A stretch of 64,000 nt of DNA from NCBI GenBank assembly GCA_964650525.1, contig CAZYUA010000003.1, positions 1 to 64,000 of the forward strand, written 5' to 3'. Positions 1 to 8,182 of this stretch are shown here, piece by piece. Within the stretch, counting starts at the first letter, position 1. Every line of letters starts with the position of its first letter. The stretch comes from UBA1413 sp964650525. Its GTDB lineage: Bacteria; Bacteroidota; Bacteroidia; Bacteroidales; Prolixibacteraceae. The notes under the pieces are model-generated. The model had not been told where the DNA came from, ran no database searches, and saw only the letters and a list, made by a program, of their open reading frames with translations. Made by a program: the position numbers and the translations under genes.

Positions 1-52
1 AGGGCTTCACTTGGATCACAAGTCAGGGCTTCACTTGGAGTGAAACCCTGAC
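1..52. repeat. Direct repeat and long hairpin at window edge
   Basis: A 15-base unit (agggcttcacttgga) occurs at 1-15 and again at 26-40. The second copy is part of a strong inverted repeat at 22-52: arms gtcaggg-c-ttcact and agtgaa-a-ccctgac around a tgg loop, with one mismatch. There is no T-run on either side, so it is not a typical intrinsic terminator. It lies downstream of the YceI gene on the minus strand and may be the edge of a repeat array outside the window. Confidence 0.5.
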
Positions 53-149
53 TATCAATATCATTTCTTTGTGCAAGTCTTACAACCCCCAGAGGAAAAG
101 GATTCCGGAAACTCCCCTGAAAGGATCATTCAGACCACGGGCCGGGCGG

Positions 150-692
150 TCAGGCCTGTCTGACCAGCTGCACGTCGGCACTGATCTTGACCTCGTCGCT
201 CACGAGCACCCCGCCGGTCTCCAGGGCGGCATTCCAGTTAAGGCCCCACTCCTTGCGGCTGATCTTCCCTGACAACGAAAAGCCCGCCTTTTCGTTCCCC
301 CAGGGATCTTTGGTGATGCCCCCCAGTTCCACATCGAGGGTTACCTCCCGGGAGATGCCCCTGATGGTGAGCAACCCTGTAAGCAGATACCGGTCATCCC
401 CTTCCGAAGAAAAGGCGGTGGACTGAAAAGTCAGTTCCGGGTAGGTCTCTGCGTCAAAAAAATCGGCACTCCGCAGGTGGTTATCCCGTTCTTCGCTGTT
501 GGTGAATATCGAAGCGGCCTCGATGGTGACATGCACGGAAGCATCGCTGAAACCGGCGCCGGTAGCGACTGCCCCGCCGCTGAATTTACGGAATTCACCC
601 TTCACATTGGTGATCATCAGGTGTTTAACTTTGAAAAGGATCTCGCTGTGCCCGGGGTCGAGGACCCATGTGGATTGGTTTGCTGTTGTCAT
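150..692 (-). CDS. YceI family lipid-binding protein
   Basis: A 180-residue YceI-like protein. The family forms a lipocalin-like barrel that binds isoprenoid or amphiphilic lipids; some members are periplasmic. Family features seen are an early W-x-D-x-x-HS-x-I-x-F-x-V-KH-L pattern, an NxxR-D-x-H-L-R-S-x-D-F-F-D block near the middle, and a GxxTIRG stretch followed by a repeated beta pattern. The start was set at the ATG at 690-692 (MTTANQSTW), because the upstream in-frame extension to 761 has no family resemblance. No signal peptide is visible from this start, so it may be cytoplasmic. It is transcribed away from the thiamine receptor and appears monocistronic. The exact ligand cannot be inferred. 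Confidence 0.9.
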   Translation of the reverse strand: MTTANQSTWVLDPGHSEILFKVKHLMITNVKGEFRKFSGGAVATGAGFSDASVHVTIEAASIFTNSEERDNHLRSADFFDAETYPELTFQSTAFSSEGDDRYLLTGLLTIRGISREVTLDVELGGITKDPWGNEKAGFSLSGKISRKEWGLNWNAALETGGVLVSDEVKISADVQLVRQA

Positions 693-950
693 GTTCAAAT
701 ATTTATATTGTAAAACTTTCGGTTGTTGGTATCTAAACAAAAAAAGAGGGGTTTGGTTCAATGATTAACGGGAAGTTGGCCAGCAGCGCATAAATCCGGC
801 ACTCAAAGGCAGCGGAAGTTTGGTTCAGGGAGCCTGCACGGAGGGAAGACCCGGAGATCCGTGAAGGACTTTCAGTCGCAGTGCCCGGGTGCGCGGACGG
901 AAGGGTTGAGGAGGCGTTTTCTGGGTTTGGGGCCGGTGGGTGTAGCGGGT
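693..950. other. Intergenic region upstream of thiamine promoter
   Basis: No gene is supported in this stretch between the divergent YceI and TonB-receptor genes. The part next to YceI is A/T-rich and should hold its promoter, but I see only imperfect matches to the Bacteroidota TTTG/TAnnTTTG consensus. Confidence 0.5.
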
Positions 951-981
951 TTTGATATCAATAAAAAAGAATTTATCTTTG
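951..981 (+). promoter_or_regulatory. Bacteroidota-type promoter of the TPP-riboswitch transcript
   Basis: A perfect match to the Bacteroidota primary sigma factor consensus: TTTG at 951-954, 19 bases, then TATCTTTG (TAnnTTTG) at 974-981. The predicted start of transcription is near 987, directly before the TPP riboswitch. Positions and spacing are seen; function is inferred. Confidence 0.75.
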
Positions 982-994
982 CCGTATTATTCAA

Positions 995-1100
995 CCATGG
1001 GGTGCCTTAGTCCGGCAGTTGCCGGCATGAAATACAGGCTGAGATCATACCCTTAGAACCTGATCCGGGTAATGCCGGCGGAGGGAGGAACAACCGGATA
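995..1100 (+). ncRNA. TPP (THI-box) riboswitch
   Basis: The conserved thi-box elements occur in order: ggggtgcc near 999-1006, ggctgaga near 1038-1045, ataccc near 1048-1053, and the gaacctgatccgggtaatgcc block near 1056-1076 followed by ggcggaggga. This matches the thiamine pyrophosphate aptamer. The outer-membrane receptor starts about 40 bases downstream. No clear intrinsic terminator follows. A short inverted repeat (caacc...ggttg near 1090-1117) could form part of the expression platform, so control may act on translation. The expected effect is repression when TPP is plentiful. Confidence 0.95.
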
Positions 1101-1141
1101 TTTCCCCTTTGGTTGGTTATCGTGACCGAAAAAGAACTGTT

Positions 1142-3586
1142 ATGAGGAAATATGCCAGTTTGCTGATGGGGATCTCATGGATGGCCATTCCGGTATCTGC
1201 CCAGTATACGTTGCAAGGGTGGGTGATGACTACCGGCGGGGAGCCGCTGGCGGGAGCCAGTGTAGTTCTGGCGGGTACTTACTACGGCATGCCAGCCAAC
1301 GGGGAGGGGGCGTTTGCCTTCCGCCACCTGAAACCAGGGGATTATGTGCTGGAGGTGAGCTTTATCGGGTTCGAGAGGTACCGGGCTGACCTGACCATAG
1401 AGGGGAACCGGGAGGTTTCGGTGGTGATGGTTCCAGCGGCGGTACTCACTGGAGAGGTGATGGTGCAGGCTACGCGGGCCGGGGAGAAGACGCCGGTGGC
1501 GTACAGCAACCTCAGCGGGGAGGTGCTGCAGGACCGCAACATGGGCCAGGACCTGCCCTTTTTGCTGTCTCAGACGCCCTCGCTGGTGGCCACCTCCGAT
1601 GCCGGCACCGGCATCGGGTATACCACCTTCCGGGTGCGCGGTACCGACATGAACCGCATGAACATCACCGTAAACGGCATTCCCCTGAACGATGCCGAGT
1701 CGCACAGCACCTATTTTGTCGATCAGCCCGACCTGGCCTCTTCGGCCGACAGGATCCAGATCCAGCGGGGTGCCGGCACCAGCACCAACGGAGGCGCAGC
1801 CTTCGGGGCCACCATCAACCTCCAGACCCTGGACGTAAAAAAAGATCCCTATGCCCGGTATGCTGCCAGTGCGGGCTCCTTTCGTACATGGAAGAACACC
1901 TTTTCGGCCGGCACCGGGTTGGTGAAAGGGCGGTTTTCGGCCGACGCCAGGCTGTCGTCCATACGCAGCGACGGCTTTATAGACCGGGCTTTCAGCAATT
2001 TGCGCTCCTGGTACCTGTCGGCAGGCAGCTATTCAGCCACCACGGTGCTCAGGTTGGTGGCCTTTTCCGGACAGGAGGAGACCTACCAGGCATGGAACGG
2101 GGTACCCTCGGTACGACTGAGGAACGACGTGCCGGGAATGCAGCGTTACCTCGAACACGGGCTTTACAGCCCTGAAGAGACAAAACACCTGCTTACCTCC
2201 GGCAGCCGTACCTTCAACCTCTATACCTATCCCAACCAGGTGGATAACTACCTTCAGAGCAACTATCAGCTTCATTTCTTCCACCGTTTCAACCAGGCCC
2301 TGAACCTGCATACGGCACTCCATTACACACTGGGGAAAGGTTACTACGAACAGTACAGGGCCCGGCAGAAATTCAGCAATTACGGCCTCCCGGAGCCTGA
2401 AATCAATGGTTCGACCCTTAGCCGCGCCGACCTCGTCAGGAGAAAATGGCTGGACAACGATTTTGGAGGACTGGTATTTGCGTTCAGCTACAGGAGGGGC
2501 CATACCGACTTTTCATGGGGAGGGGGCCTGAACCACTACATCGGGAACCACTTTGGAAGAATAATATGGGGTAGCTGCCTGGGAACTTTGTCACCGGATT
2601 ATGAATGGTACCGAAACCGGGGAAAGAAAACCGACCTGAACAGTTATGCCAAGATAAGCTACCAGGCTACCCCTTCGCTAAACCTTTACGGGGATCTTCA
2701 GTACCGGCACATTGATTACCGGATCGATGGCGGTGATGACGATCTGCGGGAGCTGGCAGTGGACCGGCAGTACGGGTTTTTCAATCCCAAGGCTGGTTTG
2801 TTCTGGCAGGCCGGCAGCGCCCATGCCCTCTATCTCTCGTTTGCCCGTACCCACAGGGAGCCCAACCGCGACAATTTCACCGACACCCCACCGGGGGGGA
2901 GTCTTCCCCTGCCGGAAAGGCTGAATGACCTGGAAGCAGGCTGGACATTCCGCTCGGCCACGTTTACGGCAGCTATCAACCTGTATGGCATGTTTTACGA
3001 CCACCAGCTGGTGCTTACCGGGCAGATCAACGATGTGGGAGCTCCCGTCATGACCAACGTGGAGAGCAGTTACCGTGCCGGCGCTGAGCTATCCTGGGGT
3101 TTCCGGCCGCTGCCTGCCCTCCGTTGGGATGGCAATGCCACCTTCAGCCGGAACAGGATCCGCGGATTTACCGAATTTGTCGATGACTGGGATCAGGGGG
3201 GCCAGCAATCTTTCACCCTGGGAACCACCAACCTCTCCTTTTCCCCTGCCTTACTGGCTAACAGCCAGCTCTCCTGGAACCCCGGCCGGTATTCGTTGAA
3301 ACTGCTCTCCCAGTATACCGGGAAACAATACATCGACAACAGCCGTTCGGCCGACCGGATCCTGGACGCCTGGTTTGTGAACCACCTCCAGGCAGAATAT
3401 ACCCTCACAATCGCGAGGACCGCGGTAATAAACTTTTACCTGCAGGTCAACAACCTGCTGGACGAGGACTACGAGAGCAATGCATGGGTTTACAGTTACC
3501 TCCTGGGAGGAACCCGCTATAAGATGGATGGCTATTTTCCCCAGGCAGGGAGGAATTTCATGGCAGGGATCACGCTTTCGTTCTGA
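1142..3586 (+). CDS. TonB-dependent receptor, probable thiamine transporter
   Basis: An 814-residue outer-membrane receptor. From the chosen ATG at 1142 there is a signal peptide ending in VSAQ, then a carboxypeptidase-regulatory-like domain (about residues 22-100, with a G-E-P-L-A-G-A-S-V pattern), a plug domain (about 105-230, with FRVRGTDMNRMNITVNG and QRGAGTSTNGGAAFG) and a 22-strand-type barrel ending in the usual terminal Phe (ITLSF). The longer frame from 1109 would put 11 polar residues before the signal peptide and was not used. A TPP riboswitch directly upstream points to thiamine or a precursor as substrate; riboswitch-controlled receptors of this kind import thiamine in Bacteroides. 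No inner-membrane PnuT or thi biosynthesis gene is adjacent. The substrate is inferred from regulation, not from the protein. Confidence 0.9.
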   Translation: MRKYASLLMGISWMAIPVSAQYTLQGWVMTTGGEPLAGASVVLAGTYYGMPANGEGAFAFRHLKPGDYVLEVSFIGFERYRADLTIEGNREVSVVMVPAAVLTGEVMVQATRAGEKTPVAYSNLSGEVLQDRNMGQDLPFLLSQTPSLVATSDAGTGIGYTTFRVRGTDMNRMNITVNGIPLNDAESHSTYFVDQPDLASSADRIQIQRGAGTSTNGGAAFGATINLQTLDVKKDPYARYAASAGSFRTWKNTFSAGTGLVKGRFSADARLSSIRSDGFIDRAFSNLRSWYLSAGSYSATTVLRLVAFSGQEETYQAWNGVPSVRLRNDVPGMQRYLEHGLYSPEETKHLLTSGSRTFNLYTYPNQVDNYLQSNYQLHFFHRFNQALNLHTALHYTLGKGYYEQYRARQKFSNYGLPEPEINGSTLSRADLVRRKWLDNDFGGLVFAFSYRRGHTDFSWGGGLNHYIGNHFGRIIWGSCLGTLSPDYEWYRNRGKKTDLNSYAKISYQATPSLNLYGDLQYRHIDYRIDGGDDDLRELAVDRQYGFFNPKAGLFWQAGSAHALYLSFARTHREPNRDNFTDTPPGGSLPLPERLNDLEAGWTFRSATFTAAINLYGMFYDHQLVLTGQINDVGAPVMTNVESSYRAGAELSWGFRPLPALRWDGNATFSRNRIRGFTEFVDDWDQGGQQSFTLGTTNLSFSPALLANSQLSWNPGRYSLKLLSQYTGKQYIDNSRSADRILDAWFVNHLQAEYTLTIARTAVINFYLQVNNLLDEDYESNAWVYSYLLGGTRYKMDGYFPQAGRNFMAGITLSF

Positions 3587-3601
3587 CGACCGGCCGAGAG
3601 G

Positions 3602-4375
3602 CTACACTTTAACCAGCCTGGTACCGCGGCCTTTGGCAAAGTTTTCAGGATTGGTGATGAGGACTTCGGCGACCCCGTTTTGCAGGGCCATAAATCCATT
3701 GGATAATTTGGGGATCATGCCGGCAGAGATGATGCCTGCATCCCGGAGTCGGGTAAATTCTGCTTCCGATAGTTCGCCCAATCCGCTGTTTTCGTCGAGG
3801 GGATCGGCCAGGACGCCTTTTTTTTCGAAGCAGTAAAAAAGGAGTACCTTGTAATAATTGGCCAGTTCCATGGCCAGTCGGGCGGCAATGGTATCGGCAT
3901 TGGTGTTGAGCATGGTTCCGGCGCCGTCGTGGGTCAGGGGGGCCACCACGGGGATGACATTTTCGGCGATCAGAAGGCGCAACTCCAGGATGTTCACGTT
4001 GGTGACGTCGCCGGCGAAGCCATAGTCAACGGGGGTAGCAGGCCGTTTAACAGCCCGTATGAGGTCCAGGTCGGCTCCGGTAAGTCCCAGAGCATTGCAG
4101 TTCCGGGCCTGGAGACCGGCAACGATCCGTTTGTTCACCAAACCGCCGTAGACCATGGTCACGATCTCCAGGGTTTCAGCATCGGTGATGCGCCGGCCCT
4201 CCACCATTTGTGTCCCGATGCCGAGCCGGTCGGCCAGTCGTGTAGCTGCCCTGCCGCCACCATGCACCAGAAGTTTATACCCAGTGATGGTGGAAAAATT
4301 GTCCAGCAGTTTGTTCAGTTCTTCCGGTTCCTCCGTGACACTTCCGCCTACTTTGACGATGGTTAATCTGTCCAT
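3602..4375 (-). CDS. argB: Acetylglutamate kinase
   Basis: A 257-residue amino-acid kinase that phosphorylates N-acetylglutamate in arginine synthesis. Motifs seen: KVGGS near residue 8, LVHGGG near 36 for ATP and substrate binding, the NADTIAARLA segment near 157-166, and a KL-x-NGF stretch near 225. Length is normal for the short bacterial ArgB. It starts 8 bases after hisH and has no promoter of its own that I can see, so it is probably the last gene of the his operon. No other arg gene is in the window. It converges on the thiamine receptor with a 15-base gap and no visible terminator. Confidence 0.95.
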   Translation of the reverse strand: MDRLTIVKVGGSVTEEPEELNKLLDNFSTITGYKLLVHGGGRAATRLADRLGIGTQMVEGRRITDAETLEIVTMVYGGLVNKRIVAGLQARNCNALGLTGADLDLIRAVKRPATPVDYGFAGDVTNVNILELRLLIAENVIPVVAPLTHDGAGTMLNTNADTIAARLAMELANYYKVLLFYCFEKKGVLADPLDENSGLGELSEAEFTRLRDAGIISAGMIPKLSNGFMALQNGVAEVLITNPENFAKGRGTRLVKV

Positions 4376-4383
4376 GAGCCAGG

Positions 4384-4983
4384 TTATATTTTTAAAAAAT
4401 TTTCCAATATCGCAGCCCCGAGGATTCCGCTTTTTTCAGGGTGAAACTGGGTGGCATAGAAGTTATCCTTATGGAGTGCGGCACTGAAAGGGTTCAGATA
4501 GTGACATTCCGCGGCCGTATGTTTCCCGGTTTCGGCATAATAGGAATGAACGAAGTACACATATCCTCCTTCTCCGATAGTGCGGAAGAGATCGCCCTGC
4601 AGGTTATGGAGGGCGTTCCATCCCATGTGGGGCACCTTATCGGTGGTTTCCCGGCCCCGTTGGGGGACAAACTTTCTTACCGTTTCGTCAAAGATGCCCA
4701 GACAGGGGGTATCACCCTCCCCGGAACGGGAGCACATCAGCTGCAATCCCAGGCAAATGCCCAGCACAGGTTGCCGTAAAGAAAGGATCACCTCGTCGAG
4801 GCCGTGGAGGCGGAGGTACTCCATGGTGGTGGAAGCCTCTCCCACCCCGGGGAAGATCACCCTGCGCGCCGAACGGATGACCTCCGGGTCTGAGGTTACC
4901 ACCGCCTCCACACCCAGCCGGTGCAAGGCGTTACGCACTGACTCGACATTTCCTGCATTGTAACGGATAATTACCGTCTTCAT
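4384..4983 (-). CDS. hisH: Imidazole glycerol phosphate synthase, glutaminase subunit
   Basis: A 199-residue class I glutamine amidotransferase that feeds ammonia to HisF in step 5 of histidine synthesis. The nucleophile is Cys77 in GICLGLQLM and the partner residues His181 and Glu183 lie in FHPEKSG, so the triad is complete. The N-terminal IIRYNAGN and PGVGEA motifs are also typical. Its ATG overlaps the TGA of the thioredoxin-like gene by 4 bases (ATGA), which suggests translational coupling. Its obligate partner hisF is not in the window. Confidence 0.97.
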   Translation of the reverse strand: MKTVIIRYNAGNVESVRNALHRLGVEAVVTSDPEVIRSARRVIFPGVGEASTTMEYLRLHGLDEVILSLRQPVLGICLGLQLMCSRSGEGDTPCLGIFDETVRKFVPQRGRETTDKVPHMGWNALHNLQGDLFRTIGEGGYVYFVHSYYAETGKHTAAECHYLNPFSAALHKDNFYATQFHPEKSGILGAAILENFLKI

Positions 4984-5546
4984 GGTTCCAACAAACTGGC
5001 TATCACCTTTTTCATTTGTTCAAACTCCTGTTCCTTGAATAACCGTGTCATGAATACGATCTTCCCGGCCGGATCTACGATCACATTACGGGTGACCCCG
5101 GCACCCTTTGCCGCAAAGGAATAGAAGATAGTGCCCCCGGGGTCGGTTGCCAGTGGATAGGTAATACCGGTCTCCCCGGCAAAGCGGATCACCTTTTCGC
5201 GGGGTTCGTCCAGGTCGATGCCAAAAAGGGCAAAACGGGGATTATTCCTGTATTTCTGCCATATCTCCTGTTCGATGTGGGGCATCTCTTTGCGGCACAC
5301 ACCGCACCAGCTGGCAGTGAACTGCAGCATCACCACCCTGCCCCGCAAAGATGCCATTGTCACCGTTTCACCACTGGTAAGCTTCATCTCAAAACCGGGA
5401 ACCTCCTGCCCTATTTTCACTATGTACCCATAATCTGCCGGAACCTCCTGCCGGGTTGAATTCTGGGAAAAAAGGGGAGAAAATGAAAGGAGAAAATGTA
5501 CGCTGATCATTACACGTAATGTTTTCATAACCATTATTGTTTTCAT
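4980..5546 (-). CDS. TlpA-like thioredoxin inside the his operon
   Basis: A 188-residue secreted thioredoxin-fold protein of the TlpA/ResA type. There is a hydrophobic signal segment around residues 9-25 (MISVHFLLSFSPLFSQ), then the thioredoxin core with the redox motif FTASWCGVCRKEMPH. The active site is CGVC rather than the usual CGPC. Later family features include GIDLDEP and a GVTRNVIVDPAGKI strand with a Thr before the cis-Pro position region. The ATG at 5546 starts just before the signal peptide; ATGs at 5534 and 5528 are alternatives. An upstream in-frame extension reaches back to hisB but looks noncoding. It overlaps hisH by 4 bases, which is odd company for a redox protein; its substrate is unknown. 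Confidence 0.85.
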   Translation of the reverse strand: MKTIMVMKTLRVMISVHFLLSFSPLFSQNSTRQEVPADYGYIVKIGQEVPGFEMKLTSGETVTMASLRGRVVMLQFTASWCGVCRKEMPHIEQEIWQKYRNNPRFALFGIDLDEPREKVIRFAGETGITYPLATDPGGTIFYSFAAKGAGVTRNVIVDPAGKIVFMTRLFKEQEFEQMKKVIASLLEP

Positions 5547-5920
5547 TTCAGCGAAGCAGTACCGGCAGGCATTGTGAACCCAACCATGGTAATCTTCCGT
5601 GCGACGGTGCTTTTTCGGGTTTCGGTTCCGGCCCTGCTTCTGAAAATGGATATCCTTCCTTGCAACCATTGGATACCCGCCTGCGAAAGTATTATTTTTT
5701 CGGGCTTCTGTTTTACAATTGGTTTGTTTTCTCCATAATCTGAGTGGTTTGTGAGATGGGGCATCCCGAGGGAGGTCTGTGTTTTCCTTCGATGGGCCTT
5801 CAGAAAAAGATGGAGTAATTCCGGTGGGGCTAACAGGATAACCGCAGGAGTCGGTATGCTGCCGGATGGTATCGCAGACCGCATGGCTGATCGTCACAAA
5901 TAATTCACAATCGCTATTTA
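5547..5920. other. 374-base gap inside the his operon
   Basis: This gap separates hisB from the thioredoxin-like gene. The thioredoxin frame stays open across all of it on the minus strand, to a TTG that overlaps the hisB stop, but the 126-residue translation is low-complexity and basic and resembles no family. A TACTTTCG box at 5684-5691 (minus strand) is a one-mismatch match to the Bacteroidota -7 element, so an internal promoter is possible. I see no RNA gene. Confidence 0.5.
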
Positions 5921-7045
5921 TCAAAGGGTTCCCTTTGTTGTGGGAAGCTCAAAATTAAAAACATCGCGCCGGACGGCATTTCGCAAGGCCCGGGCAAAAG
6001 CTTTAAAGAGGGCTTCGGCCTTGTGGTGGTCGTTATCGCCTTTAGCCCGGACATAAAGGTTGCACCGGGCAGTATCGGTGAAGGATTTAAAAAAGTGGAA
6101 GAAGAGTTCCGTGGGCATGTCACCCACCTTATCGCGTTTAAAGGAGGATTTCCACTGGAGCCAGGGTCTGCCGCCAAAGTCGATGGCTACGGTGGCCAGG
6201 GCGTCGTCCATCGGCAGGACAAAACCGTACCGTTCTATCCCTCTTTTGTCACCCAGGGCTTTGGCGACTGCTTCTCCCAACGCCAGGGCGGTATCTTCGA
6301 CGGTATGGTGTTCGTCGATATGGAGGTCGCCCCGGACCTTAACCGTCAGGTCGCAGCCGGAATGCCGGCCTATCTGTTCCAGCATGTGGTCGAAGAAGCC
6401 CAGACCTGTGGCGATATCGGTTTGTCCGGTACCGTCCGGATCGAAGGTAATGTGAACATCCGTTTCCCGGGTTTTTCTCCCGGCGATGGTTTTGCGGGAA
6501 GGGAAGGCAAGACACCGGTATACCGCATCCCAATCATTGGTAATCAGCAGGCAGTGCGCCTGCCAGCCGGCAGCTTCGACCTCTGCCCATGTCAGATGGC
6601 CGGAATAAAGGATGGACTTAGCACCCAGGTTTACGGCCAGCTCCAGGTCGGTGAGCCGGTCTCCGATCACCACACTCCCGGCCAGATCGCAGGGGCCGCT
6701 GAGGTACCTGGAAAGCATACCGGTCCGGGGTTTCCGGGTCGCAGCATTTTCCTCAGGCAAACTCCGGTCTACCAGCACCTCATCGAAAACGATTCCTTCG
6801 TTCTCCAGGGTCCGCACCAGTTTATCCTGAACCTGCCGGAAGACTGCTTCAGGGTAATCCGGGCTGCCCAGCCCATCCTGGTTGGTAACCATGACCAGAT
6901 CAAAAGCCAGGTTTTTCCGGATCAACCACAGGTTCCGGATTACCGCGGGGACAAATTCCAGCTTCTCCAGGGTATCTACCTGGAAGTTTCCGGAAGGTTC
7001 ACGGATGATTGTTCCGTCACGGTCGATAAAAAGCACTTTTCTCAT
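5921..7045 (-). CDS. hisB: Bifunctional histidinol-phosphatase / IGP dehydratase
   Basis: A 374-residue fusion enzyme for steps 6 and 8 of histidine synthesis. The N-terminal HAD phosphatase begins MRKVLFIDRDGT, with the DxDGT nucleophile pair at residues 8 and 10. The C-terminal imidazoleglycerol-phosphate dehydratase starts near residue 180 and contains the metal-binding GFFDHMLEQIGRHSG, DEHHTVED and ARGDNDHH-type (here AKGDNDHHKAEALFKAFARALR) motifs. The start was set at 7045, at the HAD motif; the 12 extra upstream residues are not conserved. It follows hisC by 86 bases. This fusion is common in Bacteroidota and enterobacteria. Confidence 0.97.
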   Translation of the reverse strand: MRKVLFIDRDGTIIREPSGNFQVDTLEKLEFVPAVIRNLWLIRKNLAFDLVMVTNQDGLGSPDYPEAVFRQVQDKLVRTLENEGIVFDEVLVDRSLPEENAATRKPRTGMLSRYLSGPCDLAGSVVIGDRLTDLELAVNLGAKSILYSGHLTWAEVEAAGWQAHCLLITNDWDAVYRCLAFPSRKTIAGRKTRETDVHITFDPDGTGQTDIATGLGFFDHMLEQIGRHSGCDLTVKVRGDLHIDEHHTVEDTALALGEAVAKALGDKRGIERYGFVLPMDDALATVAIDFGGRPWLQWKSSFKRDKVGDMPTELFFHFFKSFTDTARCNLYVRAKGDNDHHKAEALFKAFARALRNAVRRDVFNFELPTTKGTL

Positions 7046-7131
7046 CTTTACAATACCATTGTTTGGGTTCAGAACGTACAAGCGAACCAGGAGGTTGTCC
7101 AGAGCAGGGATACGTGCACCTCAGGGCTGGG

Positions 7132-8172
7132 TTACCCGTGTTGCCGGTATTCTTGCAGGGTTTTCACCAGCAGCCGGTTTTCGGCAGGGGTACCCACCGT
7201 AATGCGGAGGCTGTTTTCGCAGAGGGGTGCTGCCGAGCGGTCGCGGACGACAATTCCGAGATTGGCCAGGTGCAGGTAAATCTTGCGGGCGCTGGTCATC
7301 TTCACCAGCAGGAAGTTGGCATCGGAAGGCCAAACCTTTTCGACAAAGGGCAGTTGTTGGAGTGCGGCAGTGAGCCTGGTACGCTCACGGATCAGGCGGG
7401 CAACCCACCGGTCTTTTTTCTCTGGGGAAGAGAGGGCTTTAAGGGCCTTTTGCTGGGTGAGGGTACTCAGGTTATACGGATATTTGATTTTGGTGAGCAG
7501 GCTGATGAGGTAAGGATGGGCAAAGGCCATGCCGAGGCGTAAGGAGGCGAGGCCCCAGGCTTTGGAGAGCGTTTGCAGAACGATCAGGTTACGAAATTCT
7601 GCCAGGCGGGGAAGCCACGAGGTGGAGGGGGCAAAGTCGGAGTAGGCTTCGTCGACGACCACTGGTCCCGGAAAACCGGTAAGGATTTTTTCAATTTTCG
7701 CCGGGGCAAAGGTGTTCCCCGTAGGATTGTTGGGTGAGCAGAGGAATATCAGCCGGGTTTGGGGTGTCACGGCAGCCAGGAGGGCTTCTTCATCAGGCTG
7801 AAAGTCGCGGTTGAGCAGGGTACGGGTCACCGCAACGTTGTTGATGCCGGCGGCTACCCGGTACATACCATAAGTAGGCTCCACCAGTAGGATGCTATGG
7901 ATGGCAGGTTCGCAAAAAACCCGGATCAGCAGGTCTATGGGTTCGTCGCTGCCATTACCCAGGAACAGGCATTCCTGGGGTGTGCCCTTGAGGAACGCCA
8001 GTCTGGATTTCAATTCCCGCTGCAACGGATCGGGGTATCGGTTCAGGGGGTGGTTAAAGGGATTCTCGTTGGCATCGAGGAGAGCCCTGGCTTCGCCCCG
8101 GAATTCGTTCCGGGCGGAAGAGTATGGTTCCAGGAGAAGGATGTTGGGCCGTACCCAATTTTTCAGCTCCAT
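7132..8172 (-). CDS. hisC: Histidinol-phosphate aminotransferase
   Basis: A 346-residue class I/II PLP aminotransferase that converts imidazole acetol phosphate to histidinol phosphate. Visible features are the LDANENPF motif near residue 32, NRYPDP, LGNGSDEPIDLL, the CSPNNPTGN substrate/PLP motif, VVDEAY, and the lysine segment LSKAWGLASLRLG that forms the Schiff base. The start at 8172 (MELKNWVRPN) is where family homology begins; the longer frame overlaps hisD. It is 10 bases from hisD, so the two are co-transcribed. Confidence 0.97.
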   Translation of the reverse strand: MELKNWVRPNILLLEPYSSARNEFRGEARALLDANENPFNHPLNRYPDPLQRELKSRLAFLKGTPQECLFLGNGSDEPIDLLIRVFCEPAIHSILLVEPTYGMYRVAAGINNVAVTRTLLNRDFQPDEEALLAAVTPQTRLIFLCSPNNPTGNTFAPAKIEKILTGFPGPVVVDEAYSDFAPSTSWLPRLAEFRNLIVLQTLSKAWGLASLRLGMAFAHPYLISLLTKIKYPYNLSTLTQQKALKALSSPEKKDRWVARLIRERTRLTAALQQLPFVEKVWPSDANFLLVKMTSARKIYLHLANLGIVVRDRSAAPLCENSLRITVGTPAENRLLVKTLQEYRQHG

Positions 8173-8182
8173 AGGTGCGATT

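Noticed and set aside
4980..5924. 314-residue version of the thioredoxin-like gene
   Set aside because: The first 126 residues precede a clear signal peptide and look noncoding; the start is a TTG overlapping hisB's stop.
6023..7279. 418-residue plus-strand frame opposite hisB
   Set aside because: Antisense shadow of hisB; hisB has all catalytic motifs and the opposite frame resembles nothing.
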